A DNA stretch of 64,000 bases from Stentor coeruleus (GCA_001970955.1 MPUH01000121.1:37318-101317); one strand, 5' to 3'; positions 51,670 to 61,397 are shown, numbered from the stretch's first letter. Numbers and translations are program-made. Notes: generated by a model from the letters alone, not told the origin.

Positions 51670-52144
51670 ATCCCTAAAGATTGGGGAAAATGCTCGTGTT
51701 AGCAAGGCTTACTTGATGCTGATAAGAATTTATCTGCAAAAAAATTCACATTAATTGCAAAGATACAACAATTTTACGCTTTTATCGCAAATGTTTTCTA
51801 TAAACTGCAATTGCATCTTGTATAAAAAAGCAATTATTATAAACTTTGAAGCGATTTATGAAGAAAAAAAAAATATGCCAATAATATCAGTTGCGAAAAA
51901 GGCTTTGAATTGTTGAATTCATGTTTTTGTTACGAATGACCCTACAAATTTAATGACGATTTTATTACAAAGTGAGGTAGAGAATTTCGATATTTTAAGA
52001 GTTTACAAGATATTCTTAGACTTTCAGTGTAGTAATTCTAGAAAAGATTATTTGATTATTTCGAATTATAATATTTTTGATTATAAAGAACAGTTTACTG
52101 AGTTGATTGGGTATAAAAAGGTACTACGATTAAAATTAATATAG
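51670..52144 (+). pseudogene. Probable decayed protein kinase N-lobe
   Basis: IGENARVSKA (51679 on) resembles a glycine loop and, after a one-base frame change, LLDADKNLSAKKF resembles the strand with the ATP lysine. About 200 nt further on, LLQSEVENFDILRVYKIFLD and KDYLIISNY follow the pattern 'E-x-x-x-L-x-x-x-x-N-I-L-x-x-Y-x-x-F' and hinge strand of a kinase. No catalytic loop follows. Less complete than the relic at 44.8 kb. Confidence 0.45.
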
Positions 52145-52383
52145 AAAAGCTCAGATTTTAAGTAATGAATTTGATATCCAGGCGATGTTTTTTAGTATAC
52201 TTAGTTGATATAGTATTTTATATTGCGATTTAGGTTTATGATTTTATTCAGAATTGCGATTTATGTTTATGATTTTATTCAGAATGATAATTATTTTAAG
52301 TTGCATTCGAACATAGTTGAAATTATTATACTTTGAATATACTATATAATATTCAAAGCTTATAATCAAACCTATAATACTTA

Positions 52384-52505
52384 AATGGACATTCAGTCCA
52401 TTAAAGGAGATTGCTCCTGGAGAATTGGCAGTTCTCCAGAAGAATCGCTACCCTATGCAGCCAAGTGATATCCTTGCGATACCATTTCCTGGAGATCCAT
52501 TAAAG
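52384..52505. other. GC-rich, hairpin-dense island flanked by 10-bp direct repeats
   Basis: G+C is 25/60 in 52381-52440 and 28/60 in 52441-52500, against 10/60 in 52321-52380. Hairpins: 52384-52390 with 52396-52402 (7 bp), and 52417-52424 with 52432-52439 (8 bp). TCCATTAAAG occurs at 52397-52406 and 52496-52505. No ORF spans it. Candidate structured RNA or small inserted element. Confidence 0.5.
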
Positions 52506-52575
52506 TGAGTAGTATGTATATTCAAAATTATATAATAAAGCCATAATACTATTCCAAACTTGATTAATATAAATA

Positions 52576-54705
52576 ATGGAAAATAGATTTCTTGGAAGTT
52601 CAATCGGCGTCTCAGTTATATATACAAATGATAGGGATGGAAGTGTTTCAAAAAAGCGACTAATATTTTACCCTATTATCATGAATACAGCAAGAATTTT
52701 AGAACCAGTTAAAGATATCTCTTATGAAGGAGACAAAACAACCTTAAGTGGCCAATACCTAATAGCTCCTCAAAATGCTTTGAAAATTCTCTGGGATATC
52801 ATAATTCTAATAATCATAATCCTTCAAGGTATTTACATTCCTTTATTAATTGCCTTTGATATTAATATCGCTCTAGAATTTGTGTATTTTGACTTTTGTG
52901 CTACAGTCTTTTTACTCATCGACATATTATTAGCCTTTAACTCAGGATATTTGAAAAAAGGGGCAATCGTCATGAATAGGCATCTAATAATCAAACATTA
53001 TCTAAAATCCTGGTTTTTCATCGACCTTTTATCAACATTTCCCTATGACTGGATTATAAACCAAAGTCCATATGACAAAGAAAATTACTCTTCAGCCGAC
53101 AAAGGATATGTAAAAGCCCCAAAATTACTTAGAGTTATTAAACTGACAAAGTTTTTGGCGATATTTAAACTGATTAAACTGGCTAAAGTTAAATTATATT
53201 TATATAAAATTGAAGATTATTTGAATAATGATCTTTTTGATAAATTTGTTACTATAGTGAGAATATTGATTGTTTTATTTTTCATAGCCCATTGGAATGC
53301 TTGTGCTTGGTATTTTATAACTTTTCATTTTATAGATGAGGAGACATGGCTTAATAAGCTTATACGTACTGAGTATAGTCAAAGAGAAGTTTATGTGAAT
53401 TCTTTATATTGGTCGATTTATACAATGATTACTGTTGGATATGGGGATATTAAGCCAGTCTGTGCTAAAGAGAGAATTTTAGCAATTTTTAGTATGGTTA
53501 TTGCTTCAGGGTTGTTTGGATATTTAATTAAAGAGAGAATTTTAGCAATTTTTAGTATGGTTATTGCTTCAGGGTTGTTTGGATATTTAATAGGACAAGT
53601 TAGTACAATTATTGAAAAAGAATCTTTGAGAAATGATAAATATAGGGATTATAAAATGAATTTAAACTACCTTTTAACAAAGTATAAAGTTTCAAAAGAC
53701 TTGAAATTCCGCATAAAAAACTACTTTGAATATGCTTTTGATAATCAGTGGAACTACCAAAAAGAAGCTGATATTTTAGACTGCTTAAGTTTACCATTAA
53801 GAGAAGAAATTTCACATATTGTAAACTGGCCAGCGTTTCAACACTGTAAAATTTTCCCAAAACTTTTTACAAACAATATCGTTGAATCATTTGCCCAGTT
53901 GTTTCAAAAATGCACATTTTCTCCTTTTGACCATATCATAAAACAAAATGAAAAAGAACGGAAAATGTATTTTCTTATCGATGGGGTTATTGAACTGTAT
54001 ATTAATCATTCTAAAAGAAGACTAGCATCGTTAGAAAACTCAGGGTATTTTGGAGAAATCGGGTATTTTGCAAATATTCCTCGTACAGCAAATGTTATTT
54101 CAATAGGGTTTTCTGTAATTTTAGTCCTTGATTATGAAGAAACTTGGAATGCATTAGAGAAATTCCCAAGTTCTCAGAAAATATTAGAAGATGTGGAAAT
54201 CAAATGTAAAGAAGACCTTTCGATTATTGATGTAAAATGTTGTTTTTGTGAGAAATTAGGACATGCAGCGATATCTTGTTTTGATAAAAAGTTCAAAGAG
54301 GATGTTGAGGAAATAAGGAATTCTTGGATTAAACTTAAAGCAAAAAAAAAGAAGAAAGTTAATAATAAAAAGTACAGCAAAGCTAATTATAAAAGGAAAT
54401 ATAAAGAAAGTTATGATATTGTCCCTGAGTATAGAGCTAGGCATAGTAGATTTACTGAGTTTTTTAGAGGTAAGATGGCATTGAAAACTAAGGCTTTTAA
54501 ATATTTGACTATGCATGATGTTCCAGAAAGTCCATTACCTGGACCTTTTACAGCTCAGCATATAAAATATGAAGATATTTATTGTGATAGTGATAATACG
54601 GATAAAGATGAAGCTACACTTTTAGCTGTTAATCAGAATTCAGAAATTGATAGTGCTTCTGAAAAGGAATTTAAGCATTTACTAATGAAAAACCCAACAA
54701 TTTGA
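52576..54705 (+). CDS. Cyclic-nucleotide-binding-domain K+ channel (EAG/KCNH/HCN-like) with C-terminal zinc knuckle
   Basis: 709 residues. Six membrane segments from about residue 72; S4-like basic helix LLRVIKLTKFLAIFKLIKL; pore with the GYGD filter (TMITVGYGDIKPVCAKERI); C-linker; cyclic-nucleotide-binding domain at about 430-540 (NSGYFGEIGYFANIPRTANV, the phosphate-binding cassette, with R-T-A). At about 555 a perfect C-x2-C-x4-H-x4-C zinc knuckle follows (CCFCEKLGHAAISC), then a Lys-rich tail. A 63-bp exact tandem duplication (53467-53592) repeats 21 residues of S6, which would spoil the pore if real. Confidence 0.85.
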   Translation: MENRFLGSSIGVSVIYTNDRDGSVSKKRLIFYPIIMNTARILEPVKDISYEGDKTTLSGQYLIAPQNALKILWDIIILIIIILQGIYIPLLIAFDINIALEFVYFDFCATVFLLIDILLAFNSGYLKKGAIVMNRHLIIKHYLKSWFFIDLLSTFPYDWIINQSPYDKENYSSADKGYVKAPKLLRVIKLTKFLAIFKLIKLAKVKLYLYKIEDYLNNDLFDKFVTIVRILIVLFFIAHWNACAWYFITFHFIDEETWLNKLIRTEYSQREVYVNSLYWSIYTMITVGYGDIKPVCAKERILAIFSMVIASGLFGYLIKERILAIFSMVIASGLFGYLIGQVSTIIEKESLRNDKYRDYKMNLNYLLTKYKVSKDLKFRIKNYFEYAFDNQWNYQKEADILDCLSLPLREEISHIVNWPAFQHCKIFPKLFTNNIVESFAQLFQKCTFSPFDHIIKQNEKERKMYFLIDGVIELYINHSKRRLASLENSGYFGEIGYFANIPRTANVISIGFSVILVLDYEETWNALEKFPSSQKILEDVEIKCKEDLSIIDVKCCFCEKLGHAAISCFDKKFKEDVEEIRNSWIKLKAKKKKKVNNKKYSKANYKRKYKESYDIVPEYRARHSRFTEFFRGKMALKTKAFKYLTMHDVPESPLPGPFTAQHIKYEDIYCDSDNTDKDEATLLAVNQNSEIDSASEKEFKHLLMKNPTI
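53467..53592. repeat. 63-bp tandem duplication in channel S6
   Basis: Two adjacent 63-bp units, 53467-53529 and 53530-53592, differ only at the last base. It is in frame and repeats IFSMVIASGLFGYLI. Confidence 0.9.
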
Positions 54706-54848
54706 TTGTAATTTAGTAATAATTTAAAAGGATCATGGGTGTTGTAATAGTTTTATTTGTTTTTGGAGTATTAGTGAGTTTAAGTTTTATAAGTAAGAAT
54801 TTAGGAGAAATTAGTTATAAAGGAATGCTGAGATTAATTTTAAAATTA

Positions 54849-56661
54849 TTAACTAACCTTAACAACAAAGCAAGGACAATTCAAAGCGTTATGCTCACTT
54901 CTTCCACACACATTGCATCTTTTCAATTGTGGGCAGTCACTTTTAAAGTGTGATTTGCTGTTACACTCTTCACAAACATCACCAACTTTCTTAGGCGTAT
55001 TCTTCGGCATATCTTCAATTCTAACTTCCATATTTGCTCCAATATCTTTTAATTTCTGATATATTAATAAACATACAAAGCTATCACAAGCTGCATAATG
55101 AATTTGAGCTTTTCTCAAAGGTCTTTGATTCCAATTAGACATTTGATCTAGTTTACAAAGTTTTTCATTAAGTAAAATTTCACATAAACCAATAAGTCCA
55201 CCTGGGTAATATTTAAAATGCCCAGCAAAAACTGAGATTAAATCAATATACCCTGAGAGTTCAATTTGAAAACTAATACAATCAGGATAACTTTGTTTTA
55301 ATCGTGAAAGATCACCATCAAAACCTATACCGATTTTTAATATATCAGGATCAGTAAAAACTTCATAAAGGTAGTTGTCGAAATCTTTAAAGTTACAACA
55401 GATTTCTAGATCAATTAGATAGATTGAATTACTTGTAGCAAGTTGGAGAATTGAAGTTGGGGAGAAACCATTTAAACCAAGGTCAGTTTTCCATTCTGAG
55501 TCTAGGCTGATTATTTTCATGTCAGACCAAGAAATTGTTTGAGCTTTTTCTATGGAGTCTATGAAATATACTTGGATGTCATTTGGGAGTTTATAGAAAT
55601 TTGAATTAGAAGGACCAAAAATATCCTCAGGAGGGTTGAAATCGACAGATATTTTATTGGCTTTGCAGTAAATATCTTTGTGAAAATCAGTTTTTCTAAA
55701 CCAGAATGCTATGATACAAGATAGCTTACAATTTTTTTCATCCAGGAGTTGCTTTTACTTGATTCCCATAAGAGTTCAATAAGCACAGCTATTGAAATTA
55801 ATTCATTTTGTGTTAGTTCTATTAAATGAAAAATTATAGGTTTTTTGTTGAGAAGAAACGATATAGATTTTTTGAGTTTTTTTTTGGAAAAATCCGGGAA
55901 ATTGCTGATGTTGAATTTTTGCGATTTTATGATTTTTTCAGCATCTTTGATCATATCCCTATCACAAAATACGAAAACAGCAAGATACATAGAATCCTTA
56001 TCATCTTGTATAACCTTTTTCAAAAATTCTATACTACCTTTATCAATTAACAAGCCAAAAATATCACAAATCATCTGAAACTCTGCCTAAATCTTCATTA
56101 CAAGGTATTTAAAATTTTTCAACATAATCGTAGCTTTTTCTATATTATTCGAAATAAGCAAATATGAAGCATATTCAAAAATATCCTGTTTGTCTATATG
56201 AATTTTGAAAGTATCACAATATTTATATAAAGTTTCTGGCTCTATACATGCCCAATTTTGATAAGCAATTGATGATATTTCATCTTGAGGAGTTTTAAAC
56301 TCATTAAATATATATAAAAGGGCTTTTATTAGATACCCTGAAACACTTGAGTTTGAAAATTGAGCTTTTAACTCAGAAAGCACTGAAAGATATATAAAAG
56401 GGCTTTTATTAGATACCCTGAAACACTTGAGTTTGAAAATTGAGCTTTTAACTCAGAAAGCACTGAAAATGTCAGTCTGATTTTTTCTGCCAGTTCGTAT
56501 TTCGATAAAGATTTATAAAACTCCACAGCAAAAATGCTTGGAGAAACACCATTACTAACAATCCTCTGCAGTTCTTTTGGAGATTGTTGAATATCTTCGA
56601 CTAAATAACGTTTACAAACTTTTTGAATCCTATTTCTCAGCCTATCTTTCATTTTTATCAT
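54849..56661 (-). CDS. mut-7/EXD3-like 3'-5' exonuclease with two zinc knuckles (frame broken in this assembly)
   Basis: About 570 residues if two defects are bridged. An all-helical N-terminal half (from RNRIQKVCKRYLVEDIQQS) precedes a DEDDy exonuclease: motif I ISLDSEW, motif II IGFDGDLSRL, motif III HYAACDSFVCLLIYQKL (Y-x3-D). Two C-x2-C-x4-H-x4-C knuckles end the protein (CEECNSKSHFKSDC, CNVCGRSEHNALNC). This layout matches mut-7-type RNA exonucleases, which trim small RNAs or other RNA 3' ends. Intron 56087-56101. Defects: an 80-bp tandem duplication (56311-56468) and an apparent one-base loss in an A7 run near 55733-55740. Confidence 0.8.
56087..56101 (-). other. 15-nt intron (exonuclease gene)
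   Basis: GTAATGAAGATTTAG on the minus strand; TAG is in frame if retained. Removal joins LKNFKYL to AEFQMICDIFGLLID. A at position 10. Confidence 0.85.
56311..56468. repeat. 80-bp-period tandem duplication in the exonuclease gene
   Basis: 56311-56388 and 56391-56468 are identical (78 nt plus 2-nt spacer). The 80-bp period shifts the frame; dropping one unit restores it. Confidence 0.9.
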
Positions 56662-56722
56662 AAAAAGATTTCAAATATCAAAACATCATTTAGGTCCCCT
56701 TTAATATATCAAATATATATAA
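56662..56722. promoter_or_regulatory. 61-bp bidirectional promoter region
   Basis: Lies between the divergent ATGs of the exonuclease gene and the folate-receptor-like gene. Confidence 0.6.
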
Positions 56723-57274
56723 ATGCTTTTATTAGTTATATTATCTTCTTCTCTAGCCTGCACGCTACTTGATGGACAAGATCCTACAAACCCAAAACCT
56801 TCTTTAACAAAATGCTATCGCTACAATACAAGTGCTTGCTGTGTTTCAGCTCATGATTCATCTATACAAGACACCTATGGTAGTTTCCTCAGTTCTCAAT
56901 GCCAACGTGAATACGACATTCTTGAAGACTATTTTTGTTTTGGTTGCAATCCAAATCAATCAGACCATACAGATGAGGAAAACAAAGTTATTAGGATTTG
57001 TGAAGGTTATGCAAAAAGTCTTTGGGGTGGTGATCTTTTAAGACCAACAAGGAATTTTGATAACTGTGGGATAACAACTTATTGGAGAGATGAAAATGAT
57101 CGAATTACTATTGTTCCAAGTTCAGAATGGGCTAATGCGTATCAGTTTTTCTGGGAAGTCAAACCTCCTTTTTTTGAAGACTATAGCATTTATATAGTAA
57201 ATGATGAGAGTGATGAGGATTGCTATAGCTTTGGATTAGTCCTTATGTTTGCTATTGGGTTTTTAGTTATTTAG
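56723..57274 (+). CDS. Folate-receptor-like Cys-rich protein, probably GPI-anchored
   Basis: 183 residues. Signal peptide LLLVILSSSLACTLL; an extracellular part with about a dozen cysteines, including SACCVSAHDSSIQDTYGSF and YFCFGCNPNQ, matching the 'ACC ... C-x-x-C-x-P' pattern of the folate-receptor/riboflavin-binding fold; and a C-terminal hydrophobic tail (SFGLVLMFAIGFLVI) directly at the stop, as in GPI-anchor signals. It is likely a surface protein. Ligand binding is not implied by the sequence alone. Confidence 0.7.
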   Translation: MLLLVILSSSLACTLLDGQDPTNPKPSLTKCYRYNTSACCVSAHDSSIQDTYGSFLSSQCQREYDILEDYFCFGCNPNQSDHTDEENKVIRICEGYAKSLWGGDLLRPTRNFDNCGITTYWRDENDRITIVPSSEWANAYQFFWEVKPPFFEDYSIYIVNDESDEDCYSFGLVLMFAIGFLVI

Positions 57275-57970
57275 TAATAGCATTTTTATATAAGAAAAAA
57301 ATTGCTCTGAAATTTAGATGAAATTATTGAGAAGGAGGGCTTTTGTGAGTGAGGTTTTTGATATTAGGAGAATTAGAAAGTTTTTTGTAAATGAAAATAG
57401 AATATTATAACAAAATATGTGAATATTTAAGGATTAGATAAATATAAGGTCATATGGAAATAGATTTTAACCATTTAAGGATATTAAGGCTATTAGATAA
57501 TATGAGTTTTAGCCTTATAATAACTGTTTTAATGGCATTTTTTATTAGCAATCTAATATAGGGAAAGGCATAAAAAATAATATAGTAAAATCATTTAACA
57601 ATATTCCTAATATAATTTTATTATATTTTTTGCTTATATATTTTTATACTCTAAATATTCAACACAAATTCATTTCTATTATCTTATAATCCACAAATAT
57701 TTCTTTAAAACAACTACTTAAAACTTTTACCTACTCAAACAGTTTACATTATTTTCACACTTTAATCAATCTTATATTAATTTTTTTAAAAACTAAACCT
57801 ACTTCCTATTCTCACAAAAACCACCTCACCTAGAACTTTTCACAATTTTTTCAAGTAAATTAACTTTGCCAGGCTACAAAAAAAAACTTTTCTAAACTCC
57901 TAATCTTTATTTTTAACTTAAATTTTCAAGAGTAATAAATAGAATTTTTACAAGCCCCTTAACTGTAATA
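57275..57970. other. Intergenic, about 700 bp, nothing recognised
   Basis: G-rich at first, then C-rich before the next + strand gene. No coding or RNA signal. Confidence 0.6.
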
Positions 57971-58258
57971 ATGGATTTGAATTTAAACTATAAAAACTTG
58001 CCAACACCTTCATCAAACTGTACACCAGTATCAATAATAAAGTCAAAACGATTAAGAGTTACAGAAAAACACACAGAAACCCAAGTAACGATACAGTTCT
58101 TTACCCCAAATGTAAGAGAAAAAGAAAACTCGATTGCTTCATCTCATAAAACCCCACAAGTGATGTTTATGGCTAAGAGCTTCCACAACACAGGTTTTAC
58201 CCCAAGGAATTTAGCATCAAGTCTTAATGAAAAACTTAAAGAACATGAAAATAAGTAA
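57971..58258 (+). CDS. Small basic protein, unknown
   Basis: 95 residues with a good start (aataATGG) and clean stop. Ser/Thr/Lys-rich, probably disordered, with blocks TETQVTIQFFTPNVREKEN and KSFHNTGFTPRNLAS. The preceding C-rich flank is what real + strand genes here show. Function unknown. Convergent with the oxidoreductase, 46 nt apart. Confidence 0.55.
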   Translation: MDLNLNYKNLPTPSSNCTPVSIIKSKRLRVTEKHTETQVTIQFFTPNVREKENSIASSHKTPQVMFMAKSFHNTGFTPRNLASSLNEKLKEHENK

Positions 58259-58304
58259 ATATTTGGTTTAAAATCACATAAAAAAACTATTTTTTCTAAT
58301 CATC

Positions 58305-59288
58305 TTAGCTTAATTGAGTTTTAATAAGCACTTTGTTGTTAGTAGACGACGTCATATAAGAAGCTAAAGCATCTTTAACCCCATCAAGTCCAACAGTTTG
58401 ATTGTACTCTGAAGCTAAAATATCAATATTTTCTTGAACTTTCATACAAGCCTCAAGTCTTTTCTCATAATTTACTTCTTTAAACCAAGCTGATAACCAT
58501 AACCCTTCTAATCTTTTTCCTTGAAACATAAGCAACCCTGGGTTTATCTCACAAGGTTTTCCTGACAACAACCCATAATTATAAACAACTCCATCATTAT
58601 TTATAATCTCAAATAAATCATTTGTCTCAATACTACCAATTGCATCAAATCCTACTTTCGCCCCAAGTTCAGTTGCCAAATCTTTAGCTTTATTTTTCCA
58701 CCCTTCTTCTGATGTATTAAAAACATGTTCAGCACCTAAGTTTTTAAGAATATCAACTTGTTCTTGTCTTCTAACTAAATTTATAGATTTTATGCCAAGT
58801 CTTTGAGTCCATTTGACAAACTGTTTACCTAAAGATGAAGCAGCAGCATTTTGAACGAAAGCTCTTGATGAGTTTGCGTTTATTTTTTCAATAAAAAGTG
58901 CTACGGTTAAAGGATTTACATGAAGACTTGCACCTTGTTCTAATGATATGGTTTCTAAAAGGGGTGTTGCATTTAATGCTGGTATTAGACAATACTCGGC
59001 CCATGTCCCTTGACCACGAAATGTCACACGCTTGTTTAGAAGTGAATCAGCAAATTCTCCTCCTCCACTTGAAACTACTATGCCACTACCTTCAAATCCT
59101 GGGGTTAAAGGAGGATTTATGCTTGGATAGCGGCCGAGTATGCTAAGATAATCACTAGGGTTTATAGTACTGAATTCAACTTTGACTAAAACTTGATCTG
59201 CTTGAGGTTCAGGGATTGGGAATTGTTCTATATGAAGCTCTTCAATAGAACCCTTTTTGTTGATCCGGAGAGCTGAAAAGGTAGCCAT
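58305..59288 (-). CDS. Zinc-free MDR-family NAD(P)H quinone oxidoreductase / enoyl reductase-like
   Basis: 327 residues, single exon. N-terminal GroES-like part (VLVKVEFSTINPSDYLSILG, then PGFEGSGIVVSSGGG, the usual G-x-E-x-x-G-x-V), followed by a Rossmann domain with FVQNAAASSLGKQFVKW in place of the typical AxxGxxG motif. The catalytic and structural zinc cysteines of alcohol dehydrogenases are missing, as in quinone oxidoreductases and MECR-like enoyl reductases. Expected to reduce quinones or enals with NAD(P)H in cytosol or mitochondria. Exact substrate cannot be told. Confidence 0.85.
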   Translation of the reverse strand: MATFSALRINKKGSIEELHIEQFPIPEPQADQVLVKVEFSTINPSDYLSILGRYPSINPPLTPGFEGSGIVVSSGGGEFADSLLNKRVTFRGQGTWAEYCLIPALNATPLLETISLEQGASLHVNPLTVALFIEKINANSSRAFVQNAAASSLGKQFVKWTQRLGIKSINLVRRQEQVDILKNLGAEHVFNTSEEGWKNKAKDLATELGAKVGFDAIGSIETNDLFEIINNDGVVYNYGLLSGKPCEINPGLLMFQGKRLEGLWLSAWFKEVNYEKRLEACMKVQENIDILASEYNQTVGLDGVKDALASYMTSSTNNKVLIKTQLS

Positions 59289-59834
59289 TTATTATAAGGG
59301 CAGGTGGAGAAGTTGGGATAAATAACAAAATCTGAGTATTGAAGGTTTTAAGAATGATATATTTATTTAGCATGTAGTTAGGAGGATGATTATGATTTTT
59401 TGTATGGTTTGGGAGAATTTGGCTTAATGTTAAAGCTTTTTAGGCTGGGGTTATGGGTGAAGGTGTTTTTGTAAGGACTTTGAGTGATTTTATGGTTAAA
59501 TTGTATAGGAAATTATTTAATAAAAGAGAAGGGGTGGTTTTGGGTAATGCGAATGAAATGTTTGAAAAATAGTTAAAATTATTAGAGAGTATAAATTATT
59601 AACTAATAAGAATAAAAATTTACAATTTTAATAATAATTATCATCACAAATGGCCTTTACACATAATCTTATCAATCTCTGCACAAAAAAACCTATAAAA
59701 AACTTCCTAAACAACTTTTTTTTTTCAACAAAAATTTCATCACTTTTTATAAACAAAAATTCCCCAAAGTATTTTACTATCCTCTCAAAAGTTTTCCACA
59801 AAAAAACCAATGTCAGATTAAGAAAAAAATTTAA
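59289..59834. promoter_or_regulatory. Divergent intergenic region
   Basis: 546 bp between the divergent starts of the oxidoreductase and TTLL genes. G-rich to about 59560, C-rich from about 59640, so the skew flips once in between. Nothing else recognised. Confidence 0.5.
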
Positions 59835-61397
59835 ATGGAAAAGCTAGATTCATCAGATGACCCTCGATATAGTTATGGAATTACTATAAATGTATCATCA
59901 ACTCAATACCCTGTTGTAACTGAAGTGGCAAATCAATTAGGGTGGACTGTAAGTATTGATTCTGAAGATCAAGATTGTGATATTTATTGGCAAGACTGTG
60001 CTTTAGCTTCAGAATCCTTATCGAAATTCAAAAGTTTTCAAAGGATAAACCATTTTCCAGGAATGTATGCTGTAGCTCGGAAAGACCATTTGGGTAAAAA
60101 CTTGAAAGCTATGAAAAACATGTTTCCAGGACATTTCAATTATTTTCCCCCAACGTGGGTGTTGCCAAGAGATTTTAATGATCTTAAGAGTCAGTTTAAT
60201 AATAAAAGGTCAAGGACTTATATTTGTAAACCTGAAGCTTCATGTCAAGGTCGGGGGATTTTCTTAACTCGCCGCTTGGAAGATATTCCTGAAAAATGTG
60301 TTGTACAGAGGTACCTTCATAAACCTTATTTGCTTGAAGGGCTTAAATTTGACTTAAGGGTTTATGTGCTTGTTGCTGGATGTGATCCTTTAAGACTTTT
60401 TATACATAAAGAAGGCCTTGTAAGACTAGCAACTGAACCTTATGTTTTCCCTAGTTCAAGTAACTTAAACGATATGTGTATGCATTTAACTAACTACGCG
60501 ATAAACAAAAACAACCCAAAATTCGAATTCAACTCAAACGAATCTGAAGACTTCAAAGGTCACAAAAGAAGCCTCACAAGTTTTTTCAAGCATTTATCCG
60601 ATGAAGGTGAAAACATCGAAGAACTTTGGCAGCAGATTTGCGACATAATCACAAAAACTGTTTGTATCGTCCAACCTCTTCTAGCGCATTTATATCGATC
60701 AGCCCAAGCTAACGACACAACAAACGCAATGTGTTTTCAAATCTTAGGCTTTGATATTTTCCTTGACTATAAGCTCAGGCCTCATTTATTAGAAGTAAAC
60801 CATACACCCAGTTTTACAACAGATACTCCTCTAGACTCTATTATAAAAAAATCAGTAATCGGAGATGCTCTTAGACTTTTAGGTTTAACTGAGACAAACA
60901 AATCAGATTATTATCTCAATCATCAGACGCATTTTTTAAACCTAGCAACAAAAAAGCCTAAGGAAATCAGGTTTTTGAAAATCGAAATGAAAGAAAAATA
61001 CAATCAACATAAACTTAATATAGAAAACCAATTTAAAGGTGGATACAGTAAGATTTACCCAAAAGAAGGACCTAATATGTATGAAGAGTTTATGTTAGCA
61101 GCTAGGGATATTTGGTTGAATAACCTAGGAATAAGACCAAAACATAAAGAAAAACCTCCTGCCCCACCTCCACCTCCATTAATGCATATACAAAAGCCAA
61201 GTAAATCTCCAATTAATAAAACAAATCGGAAAAAAGATAAAACCTCACCAATAAAATCAAGGTCAATAAAAGCTTTATGTGACCCAATTATAAAACCAAG
61301 ACTCAGACTACCTGTTTTAAGGGCAAGTAACGGTGCTTTTATCCAACCAAAAATGTTTGATTTTAGCGAACCACGTATAATTTTACCTAAAGATTAA
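59835..61397 (+). CDS. Tubulin tyrosine ligase-like protein (TTLL, probable polyglutamylase)
   Basis: 520 residues. The TTL domain spans about 15-355: INHFPGMYAVARKDHLGKNL, ICKPEASCQGRGIFLTRR (ATP-binding), VVQRYLHKPYLLEGLKFDLR, MHLTNYAINKNNPKF and LGFDIFLDYKLRPHLLEVNH, all standard ATP-grasp and Mg-binding blocks. The LTNYAINK and 'K-F-D-L-R' motifs are those of glutamylases such as TTLL4/6/13 rather than of TTL itself. A Pro-rich basic tail follows (PPAPPPPPL). It should add glutamates to tubulin in cilia or cortical microtubules. Subfamily not fixed. Confidence 0.92.
   Translation: MEKLDSSDDPRYSYGITINVSSTQYPVVTEVANQLGWTVSIDSEDQDCDIYWQDCALASESLSKFKSFQRINHFPGMYAVARKDHLGKNLKAMKNMFPGHFNYFPPTWVLPRDFNDLKSQFNNKRSRTYICKPEASCQGRGIFLTRRLEDIPEKCVVQRYLHKPYLLEGLKFDLRVYVLVAGCDPLRLFIHKEGLVRLATEPYVFPSSSNLNDMCMHLTNYAINKNNPKFEFNSNESEDFKGHKRSLTSFFKHLSDEGENIEELWQQICDIITKTVCIVQPLLAHLYRSAQANDTTNAMCFQILGFDIFLDYKLRPHLLEVNHTPSFTTDTPLDSIIKKSVIGDALRLLGLTETNKSDYYLNHQTHFLNLATKKPKEIRFLKIEMKEKYNQHKLNIENQFKGGYSKIYPKEGPNMYEEFMLAARDIWLNNLGIRPKHKEKPPAPPPPPLMHIQKPSKSPINKTNRKKDKTSPIKSRSIKALCDPIIKPRLRLPVLRASNGAFIQPKMFDFSEPRIILPKD

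Larger units (their letters stand above)
50762..52575. other. Intergenic, about 1.8 kb
   Basis: G-rich to about 50930 (upstream flank of the minus gene), then C-rich, which locally signals the 5' flank of a + strand gene; a + strand kinase relic (51670-52144) indeed follows. Also present: a 15-bp tandem repeat at about 50871-50900, a 31-bp tandem repeat with one mismatch at 52223-52284, and a GC-rich hairpin island at 52384-52505. Confidence 0.6.
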
